NCBI GenBank assembly: GCA_964584305.1
Contig: CAZOZL010000001.1
Location: 1 to 64,000, forward strand
Origin: SB11 sp964584305
Lineage (GTDB): Bacteria; Bacteroidota; Bacteroidia; UBA8524
Length of the DNA stretch: 64,000 bases
Direction: 5' to 3'
Positions within the stretch are counted from its first letter, which is position 1; the number at the start of each line of letters is the position of its first letter. This document shows positions 41,231 through 50,952 of the stretch, one piece after another. The notes under the pieces are model-generated. The model did no database searches, was not told the DNA's origin, and worked only from the letters and a program-made list of their open reading frames with translations. Made by a program: the position numbers and the translations under genes.

Positions 41231-43567
41231 GAGTTTCTTCTTTATAAAAGTGCAAAAAGTATTTTTTTGACACTTCCACTGTTTTTGTTTTTATCAAGCT
41301 GCAAATTAACACAAGAATTAAAAAAGGAAGAGCTACTTGTAAACAAAGTAGAAATTGAAGGAATTAAAGAAAACAAACTTAATGATGGGGCAAAACTGCT
41401 AATAAAACAAAAACCCAATAAACGCTTGTTTGGTTTTTGGCGATTTTACCTTAGAGCTTACAACTATGGTATGCAGGGCGATACAGCGAGGTGGCACCGT
41501 AGGTTTTCCCGAAAAAATGTAGGCGAGCCACCTGTCATTTTAGACACCGCAAAGCTGCAACAATCAGCACAGCAAATAGAAGCCTATTTGTTTAATAATG
41601 GTTTTTTTAATAGAAAGGTAAGCTATACGGTTACGCCCAAAAAAAACAATAAGAAAAAAGCCGCAATAAAGTTTAGTGTAACCCAAAACAGCCGTTACAT
41701 AGTACAAAATATTACCTACGGTATTGATGATAGAGACCTATACTTTACCATACTAAAAGACACTTTAGCCTCGCACCTAAAAGTAGGCGATTTTTTTAGT
41801 GCCGAAAATATGAGCAAAGAGCGGGAAAGAATAACCACACGCCTGCGAAACAAAGGATACTATTTTTTTAACAAAGAATATATTGTGTATGCGGTAGATA
41901 CTAACCTAATGGGTAATACTGTGCATATAGATTTGCAAATTCGCAATCCTTCTTTTTTTAATCTGCACAAAAAATATACTATTAAAAATGTTTATATAAA
42001 TATTATAAACCCAGAGTTTGATGATACTGCAAATGTGCATAGCCACTGGCACAAAACAGAAGGCTTATGGATAAACCTCAATGACAACTACATGAGTGAG
42101 GCTATTTTAATAAAACGGGTGCGGCTAACTGTGGGCGAGTTGTACAACCAAACGGATGTAGATAGAACGTATAATAACCTCACTGATTTGCAATTGTTTA
42201 AGCAAACAGGAATAGCATTTGAAAAAGATACTACGGGCGATTCACTAAACTGTTTTATTAACTTATACCCTGAAAAAAGACAAGAGTTTTTACTTGAACC
42301 TCAACTTATCACTTCCGACCAAAACAACGCCGTTGAGCAAAATAACCAGCGAAACTACGGTTTGGCAAATGTGTTCTCCTACCGTAATAAAAACCTGTTT
42401 CGCCGTGCCGAAACGTTTGAGTTGCGCTACCGTGTTGCACTTGAGGGGCAAGCAAGAAATAGCGATAGTTTACCTTTTTTAAGTAATATAGAGCATAATG
42501 TTACTGCTACTTTGGGCTTACCCAGAATATCACTATTAAAACCCTTGCAGCGGTGGTGGGTTTTAAGAAACCCTCGCTCATCATTAGTGGGTAGTTTTAT
42601 CTACGAGTCTAATATAGATTTTAACCGCAGAGTACTATCATTAGGGTATAATGAGTTGTTTACCAGCAAAAATTTGTTGCACAGCTTCAATGTTTCTTTA
42701 TTTGAGGTTTCGTTTAACAAAACAGATGAAAAACGTGATTTTTTAGCCCTTGTAAACCCCACCGATAGTATTTTTATTGCCAATCTGTTCATCACCAATC
42801 TTATTACCAATACAAGGTTTACTTGGGTATATTCTGATAAAAGATTAAGCAGGACAGGGTCTTATTTCTTTTCCCGCGTTTCTATTGAATCAGCAGGTTG
42901 GGGGCTTACCCGTTTTATGAAGGTAACTAACCAGCCATTGCCCACCGATGGAATTTATAAAATTGATAATGTAAACTTTGAGCAGTTTATAAAATTTGAT
43001 GGCGATATACGCTACACCCATGTATTAAACGAGCGAAATACATTAGCCTATCGGCTGCACTTAGGCGTGGGTGATGCTTATGGAAACTCGGAAATAATGC
43101 CCTTTGTGCGAAGGTATTTTATTGGTGGTGCAAATAGTTTAAGAGGGTGGCGACCACGTACCTTAGGACCAGGAGGTTTTGTAAATACATTAGCAGGAAT
43201 TAGGGCGGATAGAAGTGGAGAAATGCTGATTGAAGCACAAGCCGAATACCGTTTTAGCCTGATTAAAAACCTGCTTGAAGGGGCTATATTTGCTGATGCA
43301 GGGAATATTTGGTACACCCGCCCATTTGAGGGAAGAGATGGGATAAATTTTAAATTCAATACATTTTTAAATGAGATGGCAGTGAGCTCTGGAGTGGGTT
43401 TACGTTTCGATTTCTCTTTTTTTATTTTGCGATTTGATTTTGGTATTCCCATACGAAACCCTGAGCTTGCCAATGGAGAAAGGTGGCTATTTGATGATTA
43501 CAGCAACGGCACTCGAAAAGTTTTCCCATCAATCATATTAAATTTAGGTTTGGGCTACCCTTTTTAA
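41204..43567 (+). CDS. TamA/BamA-family outer-membrane lipoprotein (TamL-like)
   Basis: About 787 residues from GTG 41204. Start uncertain: TTG 41207 and TTG 41159 are in frame, and no ATG precedes the signal. A -7 box TATTTTTG at 41166-41173 supports 41204/41207. The lipobox LSSC then KLTQELKKEELLVNKVEIEG is the usual opening of the Bacteroidota lipidated TamA (TamL). POTRA-like repeats occupy about 60-390, and the C-terminal barrel has the family motif FIGGANSLRGWRPRTLGPGG and ends SIILNLGLGYPF. It should help insert or translocate outer-membrane components. pyrD starts 9 nt downstream. Confidence 0.83.
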   Translation: MLNFRFTKHEFLLYKSAKSIFLTLPLFLFLSSCKLTQELKKEELLVNKVEIEGIKENKLNDGAKLLIKQKPNKRLFGFWRFYLRAYNYGMQGDTARWHRRFSRKNVGEPPVILDTAKLQQSAQQIEAYLFNNGFFNRKVSYTVTPKKNNKKKAAIKFSVTQNSRYIVQNITYGIDDRDLYFTILKDTLASHLKVGDFFSAENMSKERERITTRLRNKGYYFFNKEYIVYAVDTNLMGNTVHIDLQIRNPSFFNLHKKYTIKNVYINIINPEFDDTANVHSHWHKTEGLWINLNDNYMSEAILIKRVRLTVGELYNQTDVDRTYNNLTDLQLFKQTGIAFEKDTTGDSLNCFINLYPEKRQEFLLEPQLITSDQNNAVEQNNQRNYGLANVFSYRNKNLFRRAETFELRYRVALEGQARNSDSLPFLSNIEHNVTATLGLPRISLLKPLQRWWVLRNPRSSLVGSFIYESNIDFNRRVLSLGYNELFTSKNLLHSFNVSLFEVSFNKTDEKRDFLALVNPTDSIFIANLFITNLITNTRFTWVYSDKRLSRTGSYFFSRVSIESAGWGLTRFMKVTNQPLPTDGIYKIDNVNFEQFIKFDGDIRYTHVLNERNTLAYRLHLGVGDAYGNSEIMPFVRRYFIGGANSLRGWRPRTLGPGGFVNTLAGIRADRSGEMLIEAQAEYRFSLIKNLLEGAIFADAGNIWYTRPFEGRDGINFKFNTFLNEMAVSSGVGLRFDFSFFILRFDFGIPIRNPELANGERWLFDDYSNGTRKVFPSIILNLGLGYPF

Positions 43568-43575
43568 AAACAGAT

Positions 43576-44601
43576 ATGTACGCACTACTACGCTCATTAT
43601 TATTTTTACTTCCTGCTGAAAAAGCACATTATTTTGCTATGAACCTACTTAGCAAGTTTGCTAATTTCGCCCCTACTGCTTATCTCATAAAAATAATATT
43701 TAAAACTAATAACACACCCGTAGTTGTGGCAGGCATTACCTTTCCTAACAAAGTAGGCTTAGCCGCAGGCTTTGATAAAAACGCTATATATGTTGATGCG
43801 CTGGCAGTACTGGGTTTTGGGCATATAGAAATAGGAACGGTAACTCCGCTACCGCAACCAGGTAATAGCCCGCCCCGCCTGTTTAGGCTGCCTAAAGATA
43901 AAGCACTGGTAAACAGACTGGGATTTAACAACCAAGGTGTGGATGTGGTCTGCGATAGATTAAAGCACAGAACATCAAAAGTGGTGATAGGGGGCAATAT
44001 TGGTAAAAACAAAATTACCCTAAACAAAAATGCAATAAACGATTATGAAACCTGTTTTAAACACTTGTATGACAGTGTTGATTATTTTACGGTAAATGTA
44101 AGCTCGCCCAATACACCCAATTTAAGAGAGTTGCAAGACCGTGAGCCACTCACTGCACTATTAAATCGCTTGGCAGCAATACGCCATTTTAATATTGAAA
44201 AGGGGCAACCACGCCGTCCAATATTTTTAAAAATTGCACCCGACAATATGAGCGATGCACAATTAGATGAAATTTTAGAAATAGTAACCAAAGCAGGTAT
44301 TGATGGTATAGTAGCTACCAATACCACCATTAGTCGTGAGGGTTTAAAAACCAGTAAAACTATAATAGAAAACATAGGCGCAGGGGGCATTAGTGGCGCA
44401 CCTGTTAAAAACCGAAGCACCGAGATTGTTCGCTATCTCCATCAAAAAAGTGAGGGTAAACTACCCATAATTGCCGTGGGTGGAATAATGACTGCTAAAG
44501 ATGCTCAAGAAAAACTAAATGCAGGCGCAAGCCTTGTGCAACTGTACACTGGCTTTATATACAACGGTCCAAGTTTAATAAAAGAGATAGCCGCTTTATA
44601 G
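43576..44601 (+). CDS. pyrD: Dihydroorotate dehydrogenase (quinone), class 2
   Basis: 341 residues. Oxidises dihydroorotate to orotate with FMN and quinone, the fourth step of pyrimidine synthesis. The N-terminal amphipathic helices (LRSLLFLLPAEKAHYFAMNLL) mark the membrane-bound class 2. FPNKVGLAAGFDKNA binds FMN, NVSSPNTPNLRELQ holds the catalytic Ser environment, and IAVGGIMTAKDAQEKLNAGASLVQLYTGFIY binds the FMN phosphate. Follows the TamL-like gene by 8 nt, so co-transcribed. Confidence 0.93.
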   Translation: MYALLRSLLFLLPAEKAHYFAMNLLSKFANFAPTAYLIKIIFKTNNTPVVVAGITFPNKVGLAAGFDKNAIYVDALAVLGFGHIEIGTVTPLPQPGNSPPRLFRLPKDKALVNRLGFNNQGVDVVCDRLKHRTSKVVIGGNIGKNKITLNKNAINDYETCFKHLYDSVDYFTVNVSSPNTPNLRELQDREPLTALLNRLAAIRHFNIEKGQPRRPIFLKIAPDNMSDAQLDEILEIVTKAGIDGIVATNTTISREGLKTSKTIIENIGAGGISGAPVKNRSTEIVRYLHQKSEGKLPIIAVGGIMTAKDAQEKLNAGASLVQLYTGFIYNGPSLIKEIAAL

Positions 44602-44749
44602 CAATGATAGCCCTGTGGCGCAGAACGGACTATGTGAGAAACTTTTTTATATGTCAAATTTTGAAATTTTAAAAGAAAGAGATTAAAGCCTCTCTATTCA
44701 TAGCTTTATTACCTCCTCTTTTTCTTACATCTCCAATTTTATAAAACAT

Positions 44750-44757
44750 TACATTTG
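44750..44757 (+). promoter_or_regulatory. -7 promoter box TACATTTG, pgk
   Basis: TAnnTTTG match ending 18 nt before ATG 44776. A half-copy of palindrome family C (ATATGTCAAATTTTG) lies upstream at about 44648. Confidence 0.5.
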
Positions 44758-44775
44758 CGGCAAATATAGTCGCCT

Positions 44776-45984
44776 ATGAAAACTATTGACAATTTTAACT
44801 TTGCAGGCAAGCGAGCCCTTATCCGTGTGGATTTTAATGTTCCATTAGACGAAAAATTTAATATTACAGACGATTCTCGCATACGTGCAGCCATTCCCAC
44901 TATAAAAAAGATACTTAATGATGGGGGCAGCGTTATATTAATGTCGCATTTAGGTCGCCCAAAATCAGGGGATAAAGAGAGGTTTTCATTAAAACACACC
45001 ATTAATAAAATAAGGGCGCTGCTACAAACGCCCGTTAGTTTTGCTAACGATTGTATAGGAGATGAGGCGCAAAATATGAGCAAAGCCTTAAAGGCAGGCT
45101 CTGTTTTGGTATTAGAGAACCTCCGTTTTTATGCTGAAGAACAAAAGGGCGACCGCAACTTTGCAAAAAGTTTAGCCGCGCTGGGAGATGTGTATGTAAA
45201 CGATGCTTTTGGTACTGCACACCGTGCACACGCCAGCACCGCTGCTATTGCTGAATTTTTTCCCAATGCAAAATACTTTGGTTATGTGATGGCAAATGAG
45301 GTGGCAAACGCTGAAAAGGTGATGAAAAGTGCTGAAAGACCATTTACCGCCATTATGGGGGGTGCAAAAATATCAGACAAGCTATTGATTATTGAAAACC
45401 TTATGGATAGCGTTGACAATATGATAATAGGCGGGGGTATGGCATATACTTTTTTTAAGGCTCAAGGTAAGGGTATTGGTGGGTCGCTTTGCGAGGAAGA
45501 CAGGCTGCAAACCTGCTTAAATATTTTAAAGAAGGCAGAAGAAAAAGGGGTGGCTATTTATTTACCCGAAGATAGTGTGATTGCCGATGCCTTTAGTAAC
45601 GATGCAAACACTAAAAATAGCAGCAATGACGCTATTGCCGATGGCTGGATGGGCTTGGATATAGGAACGAAGGCAGCAAAACAGTTTGCAGATATTATAG
45701 CCCAAAGCAAAACTATATTATGGAACGGTCCAATGGGTGTTTTTGAAATGGAAAATTTTGAGAATGGGACAAAAACCGTGGCGCAGGCAGTGGCTAATGC
45801 CACAGAAAACGGTGCTTTTACCCTTATAGGCGGGGGCGATAGTGCTGCCGCAATAAACAAATTTAACTTGGGCGATAAGGTGAGTTATGTTTCTACTGGT
45901 GGTGGGGCATTGCTTGAATATTTTGAGGGTAAGGAGTTGCCAGGGATAGCTGCCATTAATAATAATACGGCTTTTAATAGTTAG
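44776..45984 (+). CDS. pgk: Phosphoglycerate kinase
   Basis: 402 residues, usual length. Makes ATP from 1,3-bisphosphoglycerate and ADP in glycolysis. Signature RALIRVDFNVPLDE near the N-terminus, MSHLGRPKSGDKERFSL, VLVLENLRFYAEEQKGD, DVYVNDAFGTAHRAHAST, AIMGGAKISDK, NGPMGVFEMENFENGT, and LIGGGDSAAAINKF for nucleotide binding. Monocistronic, with its own -7 box. Confidence 0.95.
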   Translation: MKTIDNFNFAGKRALIRVDFNVPLDEKFNITDDSRIRAAIPTIKKILNDGGSVILMSHLGRPKSGDKERFSLKHTINKIRALLQTPVSFANDCIGDEAQNMSKALKAGSVLVLENLRFYAEEQKGDRNFAKSLAALGDVYVNDAFGTAHRAHASTAAIAEFFPNAKYFGYVMANEVANAEKVMKSAERPFTAIMGGAKISDKLLIIENLMDSVDNMIIGGGMAYTFFKAQGKGIGGSLCEEDRLQTCLNILKKAEEKGVAIYLPEDSVIADAFSNDANTKNSSNDAIADGWMGLDIGTKAAKQFADIIAQSKTILWNGPMGVFEMENFENGTKTVAQAVANATENGAFTLIGGGDSAAAINKFNLGDKVSYVSTGGGALLEYFEGKELPGIAAINNNTAFNS

Positions 45985-46071
45985 CCTTAATCCGTCCGCT
46001 CGGGTAAATTCTCTCTATGGGTAAATCTTTTTTATATATGTCAAAATTTGAAATATATCGCCCCCAATGTC

Positions 46072-46138
46072 ATTAATCAAGATTGAAATCCTATTTTGTG
46101 CTGTACTATTAAAAGCAACTGACTAAAGTGAGTATCGG
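46072..46138 (+). repeat. Dispersed repeat family B, plus-strand copy
   Basis: ATTAATCAAGATTGAAATCC then TATTTTGTGCTGTACTATTA and AAAGCAACTGACTAAAGT. It is nearly identical over about 55 bp to the copy at 50953. Just upstream (46034) is a degenerate family C half-site. Gap 45985-46238 holds nothing else except the terminator at 46184. Confidence 0.6.
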
Positions 46139-46183
46139 CAGGCTATTATGGTTTTTTTTATCTCTAACTTCTGTTAATGACAA

Positions 46184-46214
46184 AAAGGAGAAACTAAAAA
46201 ATAGTTTCTCCTTT
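46184..46214 (-). terminator. Terminator for the DUF2892/T9SS operon
   Basis: 13-bp arms (AAAGGAGAAACTA/TAGTTTCTCCTTT) around a 5-A loop; a T-run follows on the minus strand. Lies 25 nt past the DUF2892 stop. Confidence 0.7.
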
Positions 46215-46238
46215 GGAATTTCTGTGAATACAGTCCTT

Positions 46239-46451
46239 TTACTCCAATTCTTGTCGCTTACAAGAGCTTACTTTAAATAAACTGTATGCAGGGCAAACCC
46301 CTACCATACTTGTAAGTAAAAATATAACTGCAAAAGCACCTAAAACAATGGCAACAGTGCCATTAATTACTCCTGTGAAATATAATGCGCCTACTACTAT
46401 TACTAGTAAAATACGTATTATTCTATCTGCTTTACCCATGTTTTTTTTCAT
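46239..46451 (-). CDS. DUF2892 (YgaP-like) small membrane protein
   Basis: 70 residues. KNMGKADRIIRILLVIVVGALYF, then a second hydrophobic segment AIVLGAFAVIFLLTSMVGVCPAYSLF, matches DUF2892, the inner-membrane module found alone or behind rhodanese domains. The Cys in GVCPAY is conserved in the family. Function unknown. Starts 36 nt after the T9SS protein gene on the same strand and is followed by a terminator. Confidence 0.85.
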   Translation of the reverse strand: MKKNMGKADRIIRILLVIVVGALYFTGVINGTVAIVLGAFAVIFLLTSMVGVCPAYSLFKVSSCKRQELE

Positions 46452-46487
46452 GTCATTTATTGTTTTATTGGTATCAAATTTAAAATA

Positions 46488-47747
46488 TTATTCTGTTAAT
46501 AGCACCTTCGTTGTTAGGCGTTGGTGAGTACTGTTTACTACTATATAATACATCCCCGCAGGGTGATTGTTTAAATTAAAATAAAGCTGATTAGCACCAC
46601 TATTAATTTCCTTTTTTTGTTCAAAAATCAGCTTTCCAGTAGCGTTAAAAAACTGAAGAAATACTACGCTTTTTTCTTTTGAGAATAACTCAAGAGTGGC
46701 TTCTCCATTTGTAGGGTTAGGATAAACGCCTGCTCCTTGCGAAAGTATTTTAGCTCCATTTATTGAAGTTAGCTTGTCAGCACTTTTACTCCATAGCGAA
46801 AAATACCCACCGTTGCTCACCATATTGGCTGTTACTGTTTTTGTTGAAACATTCACGCTACCCGCTACTGTACTCCATGTTGCTATGCCCGCATCCCATT
46901 TAATGGCTACTAAACTATCTTCTATAATAGACGCACTTGGTTTTAGGTCTTCGGTATCATCATAACTAAATGTAATGTTAGTTACTGGGTTTGTTGTAAA
47001 ACCAGTAGTACCAACAAGCCAAAAACGATTTACTACTGCAAGCGAGTCGCTTTTGTTATTTAAATTTAGATTGCTCACCCCGTTGGGATAAGGACGATTA
47101 TTGGCGCTTGTGGGGTAGGTAGATGCGGTAATTGTTCCACTACCCATTCCTGCTATTATAATGGCAACATTTACGGGAATATAAGCGTTTGCCATTGTGC
47201 CAAATGGGAAAACATACATTCCAGTGTTTGAGCCAACGCCCCAGTGAACAGCGCCTTTAGAAACACTATTTTCACTAATAATCATTCCTGTATTTCTGAG
47301 TATTGCATTTGAGGCAGGGTTTAGTATCAGTAATGTATCACCCGTTAACTGTATGGTTGCATCGCCTATATCAAACACTCCTGCGCCTCTTCCTACCATG
47401 GTTAACACCTCTATAGTTTTAATACCTGAATTAGAAACAGTAAGGTTATGGAAATCTGTTGAGGTGCTTCCCCCAATAGTTTGGTTTATACCCATTATAT
47501 CAACAGTTCCCGTACTTTGCACAAGGGCTGCAGTTGATGCATTATTTATCCAATCTCCACCCACTTGCAACTTTCCCTTATTATCTATCAAACCATCGGC
47601 TTGATTAAGCAAAGTTCCCTCAATATAAATATTTGCATTCGCCTCTATTAAAATATTACTTCCATTATTTACAAATTGCGCACTACTTTTAGTAATAGTT
47701 GCCAAACTTGCAAATAGCATAGAAGCTGCTATTATTTTTGTTTTCAT
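46488..47747 (-). CDS. Secreted T9SS type A sorting-domain protein
   Basis: 419 residues. Signal peptide to about ITKSSAQ. The middle is rich in Asn/Gly/Thr beta strands (GKLQVGGDWINNAS, STGTVDIMGINQTIGG, FWLVGTTGFTTNPV), typical of long beta-helix or adhesin-like surface proteins. The last roughly 80 residues form a type A T9SS sorting domain: GVYPNPTNGEATLEL, ATGKLIFEQK, LNNHPAGMYYIVV, and a basic end. It is exported across the outer membrane and anchored or released. Shares an operon with the 44-residue-repeat protein (22-nt gap). Confidence 0.83.
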   Translation of the reverse strand: MKTKIIAASMLFASLATITKSSAQFVNNGSNILIEANANIYIEGTLLNQADGLIDNKGKLQVGGDWINNASTAALVQSTGTVDIMGINQTIGGSTSTDFHNLTVSNSGIKTIEVLTMVGRGAGVFDIGDATIQLTGDTLLILNPASNAILRNTGMIISENSVSKGAVHWGVGSNTGMYVFPFGTMANAYIPVNVAIIIAGMGSGTITASTYPTSANNRPYPNGVSNLNLNNKSDSLAVVNRFWLVGTTGFTTNPVTNITFSYDDTEDLKPSASIIEDSLVAIKWDAGIATWSTVAGSVNVSTKTVTANMVSNGGYFSLWSKSADKLTSINGAKILSQGAGVYPNPTNGEATLELFSKEKSVVFLQFFNATGKLIFEQKKEINSGANQLYFNLNNHPAGMYYIVVNSTHQRLTTKVLLTE

Positions 47748-47769
47748 ATCCTTTTGGTTTTAATAGTTA

Positions 47770-48851
47770 TTAAGGACAAGTTACCGATGTTGAAACAAGT
47801 TTCCCTGTCATATCAACGGTTACTCGATAGCAAGAATTATTGGGTGCTGTTAAAATAATTCCATTTGCCGAGTTGGTCAAATAAACATCCCCATTAACAA
47901 CTTCAATTTTTGCTCCTGGGCTGGTAGTTCCTACGCCTATATTTCCATCATCTTTAATGTGGAATAGCGAATTGCTCATGCTATTGGTAATGTTTATAGC
48001 TGCGGTAGCATTTGTTGTTCCTAAACCTACCACCATAAACTTAGCCCCTGGGCTGGTAGTTCCTATGCCTACTTTCCCATCATTTTTAATGTGCATTAAC
48101 GATTTTAGTGATTTATTAGTGATGTTTAATGCAGGTGTTGTTGCCATATCATCAGCTCCTACCACCATAAATCTTGCTCCAGGGCTGGTAGTTCCTACGC
48201 CTATATTTCCATCATNNNNNNNNNNNNNNNNNNNNNNNNNNNNNNNNNNNNNNNNNNNNNNNNNNNNNNNNNNNNNNNNNNNNNNNNNNNNNNNNNNNNN
48301 NNNNNNNNNNNNNNNACCACCATAAATCTTGCTCCAGGGCTGGTAGTTCCTACGCCTATATTTCCATCATCTTTAATGTGGAATAGCGAATTGCTCATGC
48401 TATTGGTAATGTTTATAGCTGCGGTAGCATTTGTTGTTCCTAAACCTACCACCATAAACTTAGCCCCTGGGCTGGTAGTTCCTATGCCTACTTTCCCATC
48501 ATTTTTAATGTGCATTAACGATTTTAGTGATTTATTAGTGATGTTTAATGCAGGTGTTGTTGCCATATCATCAGCTCCTACCACCATAAATCTTGCTCCA
48601 GGGCTGGTAGTTCCTACGCCTATATTTCCATCATTACGTACAAATAATAGCGTGCTGCCCACCGAGTCGGTAACGTTTAATGAAGAGGCCGTTGCGGCTG
48701 AATTAGTGCCTCTAATTTCTAACTTAGAGTTGGGGCTGGTAGTTCCTATTCCAACATTATCTTGGGCAAATGAAGGTACGGAAAATAGAAAAGCAGTAAT
48801 AAGCATAGTGCTTACAAGTACTTTTTTAATGGTTTCTTTTTTTAATTTCAT
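47770..48851 (-). CDS. Secreted fibre-like protein with 44-residue repeats (split by assembly gap)
   Basis: One gene broken by 100 N at 48216-48315; the placeholder size puts the two sides out of frame. Signal peptide ends at SVPSFAQ. The body alternates two 44-residue units, one with NIGVGTTSPGARFMVVG and one with KVGIGTTSPGAKFMVVG, each ending in (L/F)HIK(N/D)D. The (V/I)G(I/V)GTTSP motif is common in Bacteroidota secreted fibre or tail-like proteins. The C-terminus (NSCYRVTVDMTGKLVSTSV) has no T9SS domain. Promoter TAATTTTG at 48882-48889. Surface role inferred. Confidence 0.75.
48216..48315. other. Assembly gap (100 N) inside repeats
   Basis: The 55 bases before it (48161-48215) and the 55 bases after it (48316-48370) are identical, the mark of two contigs ending at the same k=55 node. 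Alternation of the repeat units predicts a true insert of about 209 nt, which would also restore the reading frame. Confidence 0.9.
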
Positions 48852-48881
48852 AATTGTTTTAGTTTCTTATATTTCTGAAAT

Positions 48882-48889
48882 CAAAATTA
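48882..48889 (-). promoter_or_regulatory. -7 promoter box TAATTTTG, fibre/T9SS operon
   Basis: TAnnTTTG match on the minus strand 30 nt before ATG 48851. It shares the 48852-49160 divergent gap with the oxidase promoter. Confidence 0.45.
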
Positions 48890-49037
48890 GAGTCTCGAAA
48901 CTCATTAGTCTGTGACTCTTATCACACACGGCAAACGCTTGTGTGAATGGGCATTAGATAGAGGAATAAAACAGGTATACCCACCTTTAAAAGGGCTGCT
49001 GCGTCGATATATTAATAGGATAATTCTATAATAAATA

Positions 49038-49045
49038 TACCTTTG
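49038..49045 (+). promoter_or_regulatory. -7 promoter box TACCTTTG, multicopper oxidase
   Basis: TAnnTTTG match about 115 nt before ATG 49161; the longest leader in the window. The leader contains a five-codon ORF (ATGGAGACGAAGTAA, 49051-49065). The rest of 48852-49160 shows nothing further. Confidence 0.4.
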
Positions 49046-49160
49046 ATAAAATGGAGACGAAGTAAATAACAAGCGCATAAACCATAGGGCAATAGTGGGG
49101 TTTATACAAAATTTGCACCACAATACTGCCCCCCTTAAATACGTAAAAAATAAATTGAAA

Positions 49161-50852
49161 ATGAAAATAATAACACTACTCTCAGCAATCTTTATTCTTC
49201 AATTTGTGCAAGCACAAACAGCCTTAAACATTCCTCCCACGCAAAGCGGGACAACTATTAATTTAACGTTGCAAAATGGAACACAACAGTTTTATGCAGG
49301 AACAACAACTACCACAATGGGGGCAAATGGAAATATTCTTGGTCCAACATTAATTTTAAACCATGGCGATTTTGTTAATTTTTCAGTAAAAAATCAAATA
49401 GCAGATACTACCACTATTCACTGGCATGGGCTTCATGTGGCTGCTGAAAATGATGGCGGCCCACATACACCCATTTACCCAAACACAACTTGGACACCCA
49501 GTTTTGAAATTTTGGATAAAGCATCAACATATTGGTATCACCCACATTTGCACCACTATACAGACAAGCACGTATCAAAGGGTATTGCGGGGCTAATAAT
49601 TGTTAAGGACAGTATTGAAGCTAAACTTATTTTACCAAGAACCTATGGAATAGACGATTTTCCATTGATAATACAAACAAAAGATTTTGATGCGAACAAC
49701 CAAATTGTAGTGCATTCAAATTCTGATGATGTAATATTAGTAAACGCAACTATTGACCCTTTTTTAAATGTGCCAGCACAAGTGGTTAGGTATAGAATAC
49801 TAAACGGCTCTTCGCAAAGAGCATTTAATTTTGGGCTAAGTAATAATAAAAAGTTTCATCAAATTGCTTCTGATGGGGGGCTACTTTCTTCTTCCGTTCA
49901 ATTGTCAAGGCTTTTACTTGCTCCTGGTGAGCGTGCTGAAATATTGATAGACTTTACAGGAATGAAAAACCAAAGTGTAATCCTTAAAAGTTATGCTTCT
50001 GAATTGCCAAATGGAATATATGGCGCAAAAAACCCAGGAATGGGTGCAGGAATGACCATGACAGGGTATAACCCCAACTCTTTAAACGGCAGTGATTTTG
50101 ATATTATAAATTTTAATGTTGGAGCGCAAACAACAAGCCCTATTACAACCATCCCTACTAATTTAGTAACTGTTACTCCAATTCTCGAGAGCACCTCTAA
50201 AATCACAAGAAAACTCTCTTTTACACCTGTAACAATGGGTCCAAACCAACTGAATGGTAATTTTTTGATAAATGGTGTCTCACTGGATATGAAGGTGATT
50301 AATTATACTATTCCTTTTAACAATACTGAAATTTGGGAACTAAGAAACCAGTCTGCTATTTCGCACCCTTTTCATATTCATGATGTTCAGTTTTATATAC
50401 TTACTCGTAATGGGACTTTGCCTCCCGCTAACGAGCGAGGAAGAAAAGACGTAGTTTTGGTGAAACCCCAAGAAACGGTAAGGTTTATTGCACAATTTAC
50501 AACCTTCACAAACGACACCGTTCCTTATATGTACCACTGTCATTTACTAACTCATGAAGATAAGGGTATGATGGGTCAGTTTGTAGTTTCAACCCCATTG
50601 TCTGTAGCCGAACGCTTAGAAAGAAAGTATGATATTACTGTTTATCCCAACCCTAATAATGGAGAAGTAACAATAACAATGGATAAAAAAATAGAGCATA
50701 TCAATGTGTATGATATGCTTGGGAAAAAAATAAACTCAAACATTACTTACCGTGATGCCTCTGTTTTTATAGGCGGGTTGCCGAAAGGAATGCACTTTAT
50801 TCGCATAGAAACGAATGAAGAAACAATACTAAAAAAGATACTTGTAAATTAA
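49161..50852 (+). CDS. Multicopper oxidase with T9SS sorting domain
   Basis: 563 residues from ATG 49161. Signal peptide ends at FVQAQ. Copper ligands are complete: TIHWHGLHV and YWYHPHLHH (type 2/3), HPFHIHDVQFYIL, and YMYHCHLLTHEDKGMMGQF (type 1 and trinuclear; axial Met). Similar to CueO/bilirubin-oxidase-like enzymes, which couple four one-electron oxidations to O2 reduction. After about residue 485 comes a type A T9SS domain (VYPNPNNGEVTITM, GLPKGMHFIRIETN), so the enzyme is sent to the cell surface or medium. Substrate unknown; copper or phenolic oxidation possible. Confidence 0.88.
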   Translation: MKIITLLSAIFILQFVQAQTALNIPPTQSGTTINLTLQNGTQQFYAGTTTTTMGANGNILGPTLILNHGDFVNFSVKNQIADTTTIHWHGLHVAAENDGGPHTPIYPNTTWTPSFEILDKASTYWYHPHLHHYTDKHVSKGIAGLIIVKDSIEAKLILPRTYGIDDFPLIIQTKDFDANNQIVVHSNSDDVILVNATIDPFLNVPAQVVRYRILNGSSQRAFNFGLSNNKKFHQIASDGGLLSSSVQLSRLLLAPGERAEILIDFTGMKNQSVILKSYASELPNGIYGAKNPGMGAGMTMTGYNPNSLNGSDFDIINFNVGAQTTSPITTIPTNLVTVTPILESTSKITRKLSFTPVTMGPNQLNGNFLINGVSLDMKVINYTIPFNNTEIWELRNQSAISHPFHIHDVQFYILTRNGTLPPANERGRKDVVLVKPQETVRFIAQFTTFTNDTVPYMYHCHLLTHEDKGMMGQFVVSTPLSVAERLERKYDITVYPNPNNGEVTITMDKKIEHINVYDMLGKKINSNITYRDASVFIGGLPKGMHFIRIETNEETILKKILVN

Positions 50853-50910
50853 AAGTATTCTATACAATAGTAAGGCTATTGCATAGTCTTTAAAGTTTTT
50901 ATTAAAGGTC

Positions 50911-50941
50911 TTCCAGCACAAGTTGTTGGAAAACTTTTTTT
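50911..50941 (+). terminator. Terminator after the multicopper oxidase
   Basis: TTCCAGCA/TGTTGGAA stem (one G:T pair), 5-nt loop, then AACTTTTTTT. Confidence 0.6.
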
Positions 50942-50952
50942 ATTCAGCCCCG

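Noticed and set aside
48905..49123. 72-codon minus-strand ORF in the divergent gap before the multicopper oxidase
   Set aside because: Hydrophobic random-looking translation, overlaps the oxidase promoter, no recognisable domain.
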